DNA of 64,000 bases from Propionispora sp. 2/2-37 (GTDB lineage Bacteria; Bacillota; Negativicutes; Propionisporales; Propionisporaceae). Within the stretch, counting starts at the first letter, position 1, and every line of letters starts with the position of its first letter. The stretch is taken from the NCBI RefSeq assembly GCF_001298735.1, contig NZ_CYSP01000003.1:248001-312000 (forward strand). Direction: 5' to 3'. The position numbers and the translations under genes are program-made. Positions 36,333 through 45,059 of this stretch are shown here, piece by piece. The notes under the pieces are model-generated. The model was not told the DNA's origin and made no database searches. It saw nothing but the letters and a program-made list of their open reading frames with translations.

Positions 36333-37238
36333 ATGAATATTGATTTTTATAAATATCATGCATTGGGCAATGATTATATTGTAATTGATCCCAATAAGAC
36401 TAACCTGAACCTGTCCGAAAAAAATATCCGGCTGCTCTGCCACCGGAATTTCGGCATTGGTTCGGACGGCATTTTATATGGCCCATTTTTTCGCGATAAC
36501 GCTATTCATTTGCGGATATTAAATCCGGACGGCCGGGAAGCGGAAAAAAGCGGCAACGGTATCCGAATCTTTGCCCGCTATTTATTTGACGCGGGTTATA
36601 TAACCTCCAGCCCATTTGATTTAGTTACCGCCGGAGGGAAAGTAGGGGTTGAATTACTTGACACTAACGCCGGTTTAATCAGAGTGGATATGGGAAAGAT
36701 TACCTTTAGCAGCTCTGAAATACCGGTAGCCGGCCCGGTTCGTGAAGTGCTTAACGAAAAGTTTCTGATAAGGGAAATACGAAATGAAGAATTAATTATC
36801 CATGAACAGCAATTAAAAATCAATTGTCTTTCTATCGGCAACCCGCATTGTGTCATCCTTTTAGATGAGATTTCCCGGGAACTTGCAGAGCGCTTGGGCC
36901 CTGTTATTGAAAATAACAAACTTTTCCCGAATCGAATCAACGTGCAACTTATGAAAATAATTGACCGGAATAATATAAGGATAGAAATTTGGGAACGGGG
37001 AGCAGGGTATACGTTAGCCTCCGGCAGCAGCAGCTGTGCTGCGGCAAGCGTCGCCTATAAGCTCGGTTTAGCCGATGAAAATATAAATGTCCATATGCCC
37101 GGTGGAACCATTGCCATTAAAATCGCACCGGACGGTCACGTATACATGACCGGGTCCGTGACAGCGGTAGGCAAAGGATGTATCGGCGAAGATCTTCTGG
37201 CGCAGCAAGAACCGGAGGTTTTATTGCAACATTTATAA
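36333..37238 (+). CDS. DapF-like epimerase/racemase homologue lacking both catalytic cysteines
   Basis: A 301-residue protein of the diaminopimelate epimerase fold. KYHALGNDYIVID, NPDGREAEKSGNG, SIGNPHCVI and ERGAGYTLASGSSSCAA match the DapF motifs. Both active-site cysteines are replaced: Ser73 stands in EKSGNG (CGNG in DapF) and Ser230 in LASGSSS (ACGSG in DapF). The two-base cysteine mechanism cannot operate as usual, so the substrate or reaction probably differs. ATG at 36333 follows AAGGAGGG. Neighbours are a divergent cupin-AraC gene and a LysE-type exporter downstream. Automatic annotation as dapF should be treated with caution. Confidence 0.85.
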   Translation: MNIDFYKYHALGNDYIVIDPNKTNLNLSEKNIRLLCHRNFGIGSDGILYGPFFRDNAIHLRILNPDGREAEKSGNGIRIFARYLFDAGYITSSPFDLVTAGGKVGVELLDTNAGLIRVDMGKITFSSSEIPVAGPVREVLNEKFLIREIRNEELIIHEQQLKINCLSIGNPHCVILLDEISRELAERLGPVIENNKLFPNRINVQLMKIIDRNNIRIEIWERGAGYTLASGSSSCAAASVAYKLGLADENINVHMPGGTIAIKIAPDGHVYMTGSVTAVGKGCIGEDLLAQQEPEVLLQHL

Positions 37239-37263
37239 CTTAATACCCGGTGCCGTAATAATA

Positions 37264-37289
37264 AAGACTTGCCCTAACCGGCAAGTCTT
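37264..37289 (+). terminator. Hairpin after the DapF-like gene
   Basis: AAGACTTGCC pairs with GGCAAGTCTT, a perfect 10-bp stem and 6-nt loop, 26 bp after the stop. There is no immediate T run, so termination may be partial, allowing read-through to the exporter. Confidence 0.55.
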
Positions 37290-37473
37290 AGTCGTGCAAT
37301 CTGTTTTTTGCCGCCCTTATCTACAACCTCGGCAATCATACTATTCTCTTACAAAGCACTAATCTTTTTTGGCATTATTATCATTACGTCCTCGTTATAT
37401 GGCCTTATGCATTCCGGTATATCTTGCAGGCTTTTAGCCGACACTGGTAATAGACCACGCAGGAGGCCGGCTT

Positions 37474-38088
37474 ATGTATTGTATTCTTCTCCTTAAATGC
37501 ATCCTCAGCGGCTTTTTTCTGGCAGTGCCAATTGGACCGGTCAACCTGATATGCATCAGGCGCACGTTGACTGAAGGACGCCTGTCCGGCTTAATCGCAG
37601 GCGCAGGTGCGGCAGCGGCCGATGCGCTATACGGCTATGCTGCAGCAGCAGGGCTAAGTATTTTGACCAATTTTATCCAGCACAACCATGCAGCTCTACG
37701 TTGGCTGGGAGGAATATTTATTATTTATCTTGGCTTTCGATCACTTTATGCCGCTCCCTGTATTTCCATTAACGAAAAACAGTCCATACAAAATTTAACC
37801 AAACTCTTCTCGGAAGTTTTTCTCCTGACTTTGGCAAACCCCGTCACTGTCTTTGCCTTTATTGCCGCATTTTCTTCACTTGGCATCGCAACGCTGATAA
37901 CCACTTTGCCACCAATTATTTTAGCTTCGTTAGGGGTTTGGGCAGGCTCCTTGCTTTGGTGGATTACCCTGACAAGTATTATCTGTTATTTTCGCACAAA
38001 AATAACAGTTACCGTCATCATGGCAATAAACAGAATATCCGGTCTCATTATCATTTTATTAGGCATAGTTTCCATTGTGAAATTTTGA
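37474..38088 (+). CDS. LysE/RhtB family amino-acid exporter
   Basis: A 204-residue inner membrane protein with about six hydrophobic segments. The opening GFFLAVPIGPVNLICIRRTL is the LysE/RhtB signature (PGP-like loop), followed by GLIAGAGAAAADALYGY and LTLANPVTVFAFIAAF. These proteins export amino acids or related metabolites. ATG at 37474 follows GGAGG. It may export the product of the DapF-like enzyme 235 bp upstream. Confidence 0.88.
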   Translation: MYCILLLKCILSGFFLAVPIGPVNLICIRRTLTEGRLSGLIAGAGAAAADALYGYAAAAGLSILTNFIQHNHAALRWLGGIFIIYLGFRSLYAAPCISINEKQSIQNLTKLFSEVFLLTLANPVTVFAFIAAFSSLGIATLITTLPPIILASLGVWAGSLLWWITLTSIICYFRTKITVTVIMAINRISGLIIILLGIVSIVKF

Positions 38089-38243
38089 CCGGCTTTAGGT
38101 CTTCCCGCCTCTCTCCCCTTTATAATTGGGCAAACTTTCCGGCATAAGTCACCCCTCTGCCTTCCACTGAAATCTTTTATTGAACTGCTTTTAACAGCTA
38201 AAAAACAGTAAGGTGAACGCTAAATAATTCATTTGCAGATTTT

Positions 38244-38267
38244 GAGACTTATCCCTGGATAAGTCTC
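38244..38267 (+). terminator. Hairpin after the LysE gene
   Basis: GAGACTTATCC and GGATAAGTCTC form an 11-bp stem with almost no loop, about 155 bp after the LysE stop. TGCATTGTTTT follows, a weak T tail. Confidence 0.5.
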
Positions 38268-38358
38268 TGCATTGTTTTAGTGAACCTTTTCTGAAAAACA
38301 AAAAAAAATCAAACAAATAACAAAATCTTGCAGGATTCGCCATTTTTATGTATAATAT

Positions 38359-38401
38359 TTATCTATAGATAATATTTATTAATTAATATTATCTATAGAT
38401 A
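38359..38401. promoter_or_regulatory. Two TATCTATAGATA palindromes upstream of the MCP gene
   Basis: TTATCTATAGATAA (38359-38372) and TATCTATAGATA (38390-38401) have centres exactly 30 bp apart, with AT-rich sequence between. They lie 83-125 bp before the MCP start codon and look like paired operators or part of the promoter. The rest of 38089-38483 has no gene. Confidence 0.55.
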
Positions 38402-38483
38402 GGTTGCTTGGCTTAATTCATAAACATCATTACTATTTGAATCAAGAATCAGCAACATATATATCACTACTAGGAGGAGTATC

Positions 38484-40199
38484 ATGAACTGGTTAAATCA
38501 TTTAAAAGTAGCACAGAAATTATTAATATTAATTACCCTGTTTATTTTTGCTTTATTAAGTGTGGGCGGCACAGGATATTATTATCTGCAAAAAACCAGC
38601 AATGCCATGAATGCAATGTATGCCGAACGTTTATTAGCGGTCGAATGGATCAATGATAACCGGGCTCATGCACGGGCTATAGAAGCCGATATCCGGGCCC
38701 TGATACTGGCAAAGAATGGAAAAGAAAAATTTTTAGCCGATCTTAACAAACGCGCAGAATTATTTGACAAAAATCTTAGTCAATACGAAAAACTGCCGCT
38801 AAATGCAACAGAACAAAATAAAATAAAAGAACTGCGTGACCAACTAACCAAATACCGCGAAGCACGCAAACCGGTACTGGAACTCGCTTTGCAGCAAAAA
38901 AATGACGAAGCTTACATGCTATATGAAAAGCAGGCGGAACCGCTGGCTGCAGCTTTTCAAAAAACCTTGATTGAAATGGGCGATTTAGAAAAAAACGCAG
39001 CCGAGCAGATGAATATTCAAAACAAAAGTGAATTTTTAAGGGCAGTTTTCCTCTTCTCAGGCATTATTGTTTTTTCCGTCACGATCGGCTTGTTATTAAG
39101 CTGGACAATCGTTAAGCAGATTTTAAAACGGCTGCATGATGCCGTCACCTTTTTAAGCGATATCGCTGCAGGCGATTTTTCTCAAAACGTCAAGGCAGAG
39201 AATTTACAAGACCAAAGCGAATTTGGCACCTTGTCGCAGGCGGTTGATAAAATGAATCAAAATATCCGGGCTTTAATCAGACAAATTTCCCATACTTCCG
39301 AACAACTGGCCTCCTCTTCGGAAGAGTTAAATGCCAGTGCCGAACAATCGGCGCAGGCCTCGAACCAGGTGGCTGAATCCATTACCGAAGTGGCCACCGG
39401 CGCTAATCAGCAACTTCATTCCGTCAATTCCACTACCGGTATTGTCAACGGTATAGCCAACGAAATGCAGCTAGCGGCACATAACGCAGTCAATGTCGCG
39501 GCAGCGGCAGAAAAAACCTCGCAAACAGCAACCGACGGTGACCACGCTATCCATCAGGCAATCGTACAAATGAATGTCATTGAGGAAAAAACCAATGCAA
39601 CCGCCGCAGTCATTACTGATTTAGCGGAGAAATCCACGGAAATACAACAAATTGTTGAAACTATCTCCGCTATTTCCGGTCAGACTAACTTACTCGCGCT
39701 GAACGCGGCCATTGAAGCCGCCCGGGCCGGAGAAGCCGGCCGGGGATTTGCCGTCGTCGCTGATGAAGTGCGTAAATTAGCCGAACAGTCGGCGCAATCG
39801 GCCAAAAATATCGCTAACCTGATTGCCGAAGTCCAGCAGAAAACCGGCAGCGCCGTTACCAATATGCAGGACGGTATCAAAGAAGTAAAAGCCGGTTCCC
39901 AGGCCGTTGACCGTGCAGGCGCCAGCTTCCGTGAAATCTTACAAATGATTAAAAACATATCGCAGCAGGTGACAGAAATTTCTTCTTCCATTCAGCAAAT
40001 CTCCAGCGGCAGCGAACAAATGGTAAATGCCGTACAGGAAATCAATCATGCGGCTAAAAATACTGCGGAACAGACTCAGACCATATCAGCAGCCACCGAG
40101 GAGCAATCGGCATCCATGGAAGAAATTGCAGCCTCCAGCCAACACCTGGCCAACATGGCGGAAAATCTGCAAAACGTCATCCGCCAGTTCAAAATCTAA
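38484..40199 (+). CDS. Methyl-accepting chemotaxis protein with four-helix-bundle sensor
   Basis: A 571-residue receptor. TM1 is at ~12-33, a helical periplasmic domain of the 4HB_MCP type spans ~35-180, and TM2 is at ~183-206. HAMP (~208-262) leads to the cytoplasmic coiled coil with the conserved tip ([33 protein letters not shown]). It senses a small ligand directly and signals through CheA/CheW. Ligand unknown. The ATG follows AGGAGG. Monocistronic, with a terminator behind it. Confidence 0.95.
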   Translation: MNWLNHLKVAQKLLILITLFIFALLSVGGTGYYYLQKTSNAMNAMYAERLLAVEWINDNRAHARAIEADIRALILAKNGKEKFLADLNKRAELFDKNLSQYEKLPLNATEQNKIKELRDQLTKYREARKPVLELALQQKNDEAYMLYEKQAEPLAAAFQKTLIEMGDLEKNAAEQMNIQNKSEFLRAVFLFSGIIVFSVTIGLLLSWTIVKQILKRLHDAVTFLSDIAAGDFSQNVKAENLQDQSEFGTLSQAVDKMNQNIRALIRQISHTSEQLASSSEELNASAEQSAQASNQVAESITEVATGANQQLHSVNSTTGIVNGIANEMQLAAHNAVNVAAAAEKTSQTATDGDHAIHQAIVQMNVIEEKTNATAAVITDLAEKSTEIQQIVETISAISGQTNLLALNAAIEAARAGEAGRGFAVVADEVRKLAEQSAQSAKNIANLIAEVQQKTGSAVTNMQDGIKEVKAGSQAVDRAGASFREILQMIKNISQQVTEISSSIQQISSGSEQMVNAVQEINHAAKNTAEQTQTISAATEEQSASMEEIAASSQHLANMAENLQNVIRQFKI

Positions 40200-40229
40200 C
40201 CTCCTGCTCTAGACAGTCAGATTCATCCG

Positions 40230-40271
40230 GCTAAGCCATGACAAAACCTTTCCTCATGGCTTAGCTTTTTT
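40230..40271 (+). terminator. Terminator of the 4HB MCP gene
   Basis: GCTAAGCCATGA (40230-40241) pairs with TCATGGCTTAGC (40254-40265), followed by TTTTTT. Confidence 0.92.
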
Positions 40272-40346
40272 ACTGCACTCGCGTTTTTGGCAATAAAAAG
40301 ATTCTCCCTATTCCAGACAAGCCGGCCATTATTCCCAAACACGGCT

Positions 40347-41381
40347 TTAAACCGGCTTTCCCAAATGATTCAATAACGCGGTCAGGTTGGTGTCCAGCCG
40401 TCCACCGCTTCGTATCGTCTGCCGGATACCGGTCAATACATGATCCAGCTGTTGCAGCACCAACAGATTATCCTGTTCCTGCCTTGAGGTTTCCAGTACA
40501 TTTTGAATTCCGCCATTACCAATGACGATACGGCGTTTTCCCAGCAGCGCCAGGTACGGATCATGAGTGGCCATCAATACGATTTTTTGTTGATTTACCA
40601 GCAGAGACAAAGCATTCTGGCGGTCAATGCCTGCGTTTTCAATTTCATCAATTAATACGATGGGGGAAGTACTTAAAAACGCGGTGTCAGCTATCATCAG
40701 CGCCCGGGATTGTCCGCCGCTAAGAGAAGTAATCGGCGTATCAGCTTGAAAAGGCTCACCTGCCAAACGGTTGGCTTCATTGAGAATGGTATCGGTCACT
40801 GCCGGAACATCTTCCCTCATCCTGCTTTCCGCATGCATGGCAATAAATTCCCTGACCGATAAATCCATAATAAAATTCATATTTTGGGACAATTGCGCTA
40901 CCAGTTTGCGTTCTACGGAAAAACGCATTTCCGGCGGCGGAATTTTCCCATTTAACAAAATACGGCGGCCGGTAGGCGTATCTTCCTGGGCCAGCCATTC
41001 GATATCGGCTAGAAGTCTGCTTTTCCCGGCCCCGGTCGGCCCGACAATACAAACAATATCACCCGCCCGAACGGTGATTTCACAATCTTCAGGATTTCCC
41101 GCTTTATCTTGTCCACCAATAATAGTGATAGCTTCAACGCGGTCCACCGCCTGTTCCTGCAGCTGCTGCATAAAATCCAGATACAGATCGAGCTGGACCG
41201 ACAGATCTTCGCGGCGGAATCCCCGGCTTTCCAACAGGCTGTCATCTAGTGCGGCAAAATATTCGGCTATCGAACCATGCTCCCACTGCCGATAGTCGCC
41301 AAAGGCCTGAAGGAAATCCCGGGCATGAGGATAGCGATTACACAATTCCTTCAGAGATATCTCGCTAACAAACCACTTCAT
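40347..41381 (-). CDS. ABC-type ATPase with N-terminal DUF1858-like domain, no permease partner
   Basis: A 344-residue soluble ATPase. Walker A GPTGAGKS is at 114-121, Q-loop glutamines near 163-166, signature SLSGGQ at 219-224, Walker B IVLIDE at 241-246 and H-loop His273. The first ~75 residues (ISLKELCNRYPHARDFLQAFGD) resemble the small helical domain at the start of the solute-binding-like protein in the same operon and hint at DUF1858. No membrane protein is encoded nearby, so a classical importer is unlikely. It is the third gene, 63 bp after the GTPase. Function unknown; an energy-dependent cofactor or metal handling role is inference. Confidence 0.8.
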   Translation of the reverse strand: MKWFVSEISLKELCNRYPHARDFLQAFGDYRQWEHGSIAEYFAALDDSLLESRGFRREDLSVQLDLYLDFMQQLQEQAVDRVEAITIIGGQDKAGNPEDCEITVRAGDIVCIVGPTGAGKSRLLADIEWLAQEDTPTGRRILLNGKIPPPEMRFSVERKLVAQLSQNMNFIMDLSVREFIAMHAESRMREDVPAVTDTILNEANRLAGEPFQADTPITSLSGGQSRALMIADTAFLSTSPIVLIDEIENAGIDRQNALSLLVNQQKIVLMATHDPYLALLGKRRIVIGNGGIQNVLETSRQEQDNLLVLQQLDHVLTGIRQTIRSGGRLDTNLTALLNHLGKPV

Positions 41382-41444
41382 TATGATCCATCTACCCTCC
41401 CCCTCATGCTACCAAAAAGTCCCTCCAGAATCCGGCTTTTCAGT

Positions 41445-42128
41445 CTACATATTCATCTTACGGACATTGCCCATTTGATAGTTCTCACCAATCCGTGTCT
41501 GTCCCAGACAATAGGAACAAGTTGCCGCCGGCAGGGAGAAGCGCAACATACGTCCGGACAGTTCTTCCAGATCACCCGCCTTTTCCCAGAGAGTACCGGC
41601 TTCATAGGCCCCCTGTCCGGTAAGGCCGTTGACATGTAAAATGATAGCTCCCGGATTGACCTGCTTAACCCGGAAGGTAAAGACTTCCCGTTCCGCCTGC
41701 GATACGATGTCGCCCTTCGTGATGATGATCATATCCGCCAGCTTCAGCATCGGGCCCACTTTCTTCGGTGCATGGACACCGCTTAAATTATCAATGATAC
41801 AAACCGCCTTTACCCCGCGGATATGCGGAGCACAGCGGTTGCATAACCCGGCGCTTTCGCTGATCAGGAAATCAAATTTATTTTCCCGGCCCCATGCCAG
41901 ACAATCCTCAATATTGCTGACAAAGAAATGATCGGGGCAAAGATTGCCGGAAAGGCCGACTTTTACCGGGATGGCTTTCCGTTCGTACAAGTCCCGGTCC
42001 TGCGTAGAAAGGCAGTCAAATTTTACGACTCCGACCCGTTTCCCTGTCGTCATCAGAGTACCGGCCACTTTGATAATCACGGCTGTTTTACCGGAAGCCG
42101 GCGGCCCGGCCACGGTGATTACTTTCAT
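41445..42128 (-). CDS. HypB/UreG-like GTPase with CxxC motifs
   Basis: A 227-residue SIMIBI-class P-loop protein. Walker A GPPASGKT is at 8-15, an FDCLSTQD switch segment at 37-44, GNLCPDHF at 61-68, and the G4-like TKGD at 137-140. CNRC (96-99) and CSYC (204-207) are possible metal-binding pairs. The family includes nickel and cobalamin chaperones (HypB, UreG, CobW relatives). Its ATG overlaps the preceding gene stop by 4 nt. With the binding-protein-like and ABC ATPase partners it suggests assembly or delivery of a metal or metallocofactor, but this is inference. Confidence 0.8.
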   Translation of the reverse strand: MKVITVAGPPASGKTAVIIKVAGTLMTTGKRVGVVKFDCLSTQDRDLYERKAIPVKVGLSGNLCPDHFFVSNIEDCLAWGRENKFDFLISESAGLCNRCAPHIRGVKAVCIIDNLSGVHAPKKVGPMLKLADMIIITKGDIVSQAEREVFTFRVKQVNPGAIILHVNGLTGQGAYEAGTLWEKAGDLEELSGRMLRFSLPAATCSYCLGQTRIGENYQMGNVRKMNM

Positions 42129-43369
42129 TCCGCCACCTTCTTGTCCGCGCGTTCCGCTTGCTGCACGGCTAAAAAATCGGCATTTAATTGCTCAATCAAC
42201 TGTTCAATATTCTGCTGTTTAACGAAATTCCAGCCGATCCACTTTAATCGGGCCTCCGATGGTATGGCCCAACTGGCCTCCGGGTGAATAGCCGGAAAAG
42301 AGGCTCCCGCACAAATCCGGGCAATACGCGGGCCGGTCAGGCACTCTGCCAGTTCCCGCACGGTCTCCAGCTGGTCTTTTTTCACCAATACCAGGATCGG
42401 ATAAGCAAGTGCCCCTTCTTCCGGCCATATAATTTCCAAATGCGAGTGATTCGCTAAGGTCCTGGCGAAAAAATAAGGCATAATGTGAATCGGCGGAATC
42501 TGAGGCCGGCTGCTGCTTAATTCTCTGACCATTTCCGCGGGATGCAGCCCGTATTTGACTGCCTTAGCCAGTTTAGCCAAGCCCTCGGCGCCATAGTCCT
42601 TATAATAATTTAACTGGACAATATCACAGAAACTCCCCTTATGCCCGCGAATAACCACTTTCCCTTCATATGCAGGCTGCAGAATATTCCCCCAGGATTG
42701 CGGAGCCGGCACCTCTCCCAAACGCCGGATATCAGCCACCATAACCAACGCATTGGCCGCAATGACGGAAAAATGCCCGTCGGCGTCAACCAGTTCGGTT
42801 CCGGTCAGCCTTCTGTTCACATCCTGATTGGGTACTGCAGTAAATATGCCGGTTTCCACAAAACGCTCGACAAATTCCCGCAGCATAAAATGAAATCCGG
42901 TAAGTAAAATAATATCCGGTAACTCATCCGGCTCCGTAAAGTACTTTACATAATCCAGAAATTTGACCGGATGATCCGCATTTGATTCAATGCAAACATT
43001 CAGTTTTAGGCCTTTCTTTTCCTGCAGCCGCTGCAGCACATCGCTCAATTCGGTTTCAATAGGCACTTTGAGCGGACAAGGCAACAGCGCCAGCAGATTC
43101 AGCCGGCCAACATGGCTGCCAGGGCCTGCCCCCACAGCTAACCCTGCGTTTTCCGCTTCCTCTATTTTTTGCTCCAGAAGAGGCAGAAACCACCGCTCCT
43201 GAATATGTTTTGCCTGTAAAGCCGTTCTCAATTTCAGCATCGCTCCCCACTGCCGCAGTACCGCATCATCCGCAAAGGGAGCAAAACCATTATGGACAAA
43301 CACCTCTCGCGTGTTTGGATATCTTGTCATAATATCATAGATATTCCATTCTGTTATATGCTTCGGCAC
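42125..43369 (-). CDS. Solute-binding-like protein without signal peptide, N-terminal DUF1858-like domain
   Basis: A 414-residue protein. Residues 1-55 (ITEWNIYDIMTRYPNTREVFVHNGF) form a DUF1858-like helical domain. The rest resembles family 1/Fe(III)-type periplasmic binding proteins (LPDIILLTGFHFMLREFVERF, GHFSVIAANALVMV, GKVVIRGHKGSFCDIV, YPILVLVKK). There is no signal peptide, lipobox or membrane segment, so it should stay in the cytoplasm. Cysteines in LLPCPLK, NVCIES, SFCDI and RICAGA may bind metal. First gene of the three-gene operon. Function unknown. Confidence 0.75.
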   Translation of the reverse strand: MPKHITEWNIYDIMTRYPNTREVFVHNGFAPFADDAVLRQWGAMLKLRTALQAKHIQERWFLPLLEQKIEEAENAGLAVGAGPGSHVGRLNLLALLPCPLKVPIETELSDVLQRLQEKKGLKLNVCIESNADHPVKFLDYVKYFTEPDELPDIILLTGFHFMLREFVERFVETGIFTAVPNQDVNRRLTGTELVDADGHFSVIAANALVMVADIRRLGEVPAPQSWGNILQPAYEGKVVIRGHKGSFCDIVQLNYYKDYGAEGLAKLAKAVKYGLHPAEMVRELSSSRPQIPPIHIMPYFFARTLANHSHLEIIWPEEGALAYPILVLVKKDQLETVRELAECLTGPRIARICAGASFPAIHPEASWAIPSEARLKWIGWNFVKQQNIEQLIEQLNADFLAVQQAERADKKVAE

Positions 43370-43446
43370 ACTACCGCCCTCCCTTGTCCTTTCCTACTAG
43401 CATATGAAAAACCTTGCCCAAATAACCCGGCAGGTAAAACAAAAAG

Positions 43447-43478
43447 CCAACCAACAAGGAAGGTATCCCTTGTTGGTT
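43447..43478 (-). terminator. Hairpin with T tail, attenuator or upstream-gene terminator
   Basis: A perfect 12-bp stem (43447-43458 with 43467-43478, CAACCAACAAGG) and 8-nt loop are followed on the minus strand by GCTTTTTGTTTT. It is 78 bp before the binding-protein-like gene and ~210 bp after the alcohol dehydrogenase stop, so it may end the latter or attenuate the cassette. Confidence 0.75.
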
Positions 43479-43511
43479 GACAATACACTGTCAGCAAATC
43501 TTTTTACCCTC

Positions 43512-43540
43512 ATACTACTATAAAACCCTGGTTACGTCAA
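43512..43540 (-). promoter_or_regulatory. Candidate promoter of the permease-less cassette
   Basis: On the minus strand TTGACG (43535-43540) and TAGTAT (43512-43517) are 17 bp apart. A transcript from here would run through the hairpin at 43447-43478 before the first gene. Confidence 0.5.
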
Positions 43541-43685
43541 TCAAACATCACCCGGTAATTTTGGTTATTCCGGCACGAACAAGCCGGTGACGATTCTTTC
43601 ACTTTCTCCTTCTTGTTCACAAAGAAATCATGATCCTTTTATCAAAAAAACATGGCATTTTCATAACCAATGACAACTTTTTTAT

Positions 43686-44786
43686 TTACACCGCAAAACT
43701 TTTGGCGATAATCTTTTCCAAATCCTCCCGGGCAGGCTTCCGGATGGTATTTAACAAATTCTTAGCCTGCAATGCCTTGGCACTGAATCGCTGCGCCTCT
43801 TGTTTGCTGATGGTTTCTTTTTCCTTCAGCAATCTGTCAAGGCAAACTTTTAACTCACTTAAGTTTTTCATGCCCAGCAGGCCTGTAATTTTTTCTACGG
43901 CATCGGCATGGTGGCAAGCAATAAATTCCAAATATTCATGCATCAACAGCCCATTGGCCCGGCCATGATCAATATCTTTGAAATACGTCAGCGAATACCC
44001 CATGGAATGAAGCGCCGTGGTACCGGTATGGGCAATGACCATGCCTGCCAGCATGGAAGCATACAGCAACTGCTCCCTGACGGCAAAGCCCAGCGGCCCT
44101 TTATCCAAAAGCGGCAGGCACTTACCAATAATCGCCATGCTTTCGGCTGCCAGTATATTGCTGACCTCTGTAGCTTTCACCGAAAGATAGCCCTCCACAG
44201 CATGAGACAAAGCATCAACGGCTGTATTAATGGTTACAGGGACAGGCAGCTTTTCCGTATAACTTGCATCAAGAAAAGCTATCCGGGGAAAGATCGCTTC
44301 GCTGGCAATACTGCTTTTGGTTTCCAGCCGGTCGTCAGTCAAAATGGAATACTGCGTGACTTCGCTGCCGGTGCCTGCCGTAGTCGGAACGGCAACAATC
44401 GGTAAAACCGGATTTGCATAGGGTCCGGAAAACAGGGTTTTGTCATCCAGTTCATTGAAAGCAAGGACAGCAATGGCTTTGGCAGCATCCATCGCTGAAC
44501 CTCCGCCAATGCCAATGACAAACTCCGCCCCAAATTCTTTTGCCGCCCTGGCGCCATCCCTTGCTGTGGCAAGGGATGGATTGCTGTTAATCCTGTCAAA
44601 TACACAGTAAGCGATCTGCAGGGAATCAAGTGCTGCTTGTACATCATGCAGCGAGCCATTGGCTTTCGCCGACTTTTTCCCGGTTATAATCAATGCCTTA
44701 TTTCCCAGTGTTTTTAACTGAGCGGCATGCTCCACAATACAACCTTTGCCGCTACACACTTTCGTGGGCATAAAAAATTTCATCAT
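43686..44786 (-). CDS. Iron-containing alcohol dehydrogenase
   Basis: A 366-residue group III alcohol dehydrogenase. GIGGGSAMDAAKAIAVL binds NAD(P), AVPTTAGTGSEVTQY and DAVDALSHAVEGYLS follow, and HSMGYSLTYFKDIDHGRANG carries the iron-binding histidines. Substrate unknown; butanol- or 4-hydroxybutyrate-type activity is typical. The ATG at 44786 follows AGGAGAGG. Single gene between the cassette and the pyrimidine operon. Confidence 0.9.
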   Translation of the reverse strand: MMKFFMPTKVCSGKGCIVEHAAQLKTLGNKALIITGKKSAKANGSLHDVQAALDSLQIAYCVFDRINSNPSLATARDGARAAKEFGAEFVIGIGGGSAMDAAKAIAVLAFNELDDKTLFSGPYANPVLPIVAVPTTAGTGSEVTQYSILTDDRLETKSSIASEAIFPRIAFLDASYTEKLPVPVTINTAVDALSHAVEGYLSVKATEVSNILAAESMAIIGKCLPLLDKGPLGFAVREQLLYASMLAGMVIAHTGTTALHSMGYSLTYFKDIDHGRANGLLMHEYLEFIACHHADAVEKITGLLGMKNLSELKVCLDRLLKEKETISKQEAQRFSAKALQAKNLLNTIRKPAREDLEKIIAKSFAV

Positions 44787-44984
44787 TAGCTATCCTCTCC
44801 TAAACAACTACAATATATTGGCCGGTAACCACTCCGATGGCTAACAGCTAAGAATGTCATACGTATTATACCTACGCATCCCGATTATATCACTTGCCCG
44901 TTTTTACCGTCTATGTTCCGGCGCATGAATTCCATTGTGCCCGCCGGCAAAAATTTGCGGATAGTTATTATGCCTGGTAACTAA

Positions 44985-45017
44985 AACACACAGGTTCCTG
45001 GAAGGACCCTGTGTGTT
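44985..45017 (-). terminator. Terminator of the pyrimidine catabolic operon
   Basis: AACACACAGG pairs with CCTGTGTGTT, 10 bp with a 13-nt loop, then TTAGTTA on the minus strand, 43 bp after the amidase stop. Confidence 0.75.
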
Positions 45018-45059
45018 ACCTATCAATATGGGTTCCTACACCCTGACAGCAACTTGATA

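Noticed and set aside
37364..37390. Fur box before the LysE gene
   Set aside because: Only one half-site (ATTATCA) matches; the other half is poor.
43379..43686. Molybdenum-cofactor or other known riboswitch before the permease-less cassette
   Set aside because: Hairpins are present, but no conserved aptamer sequence could be recognised.
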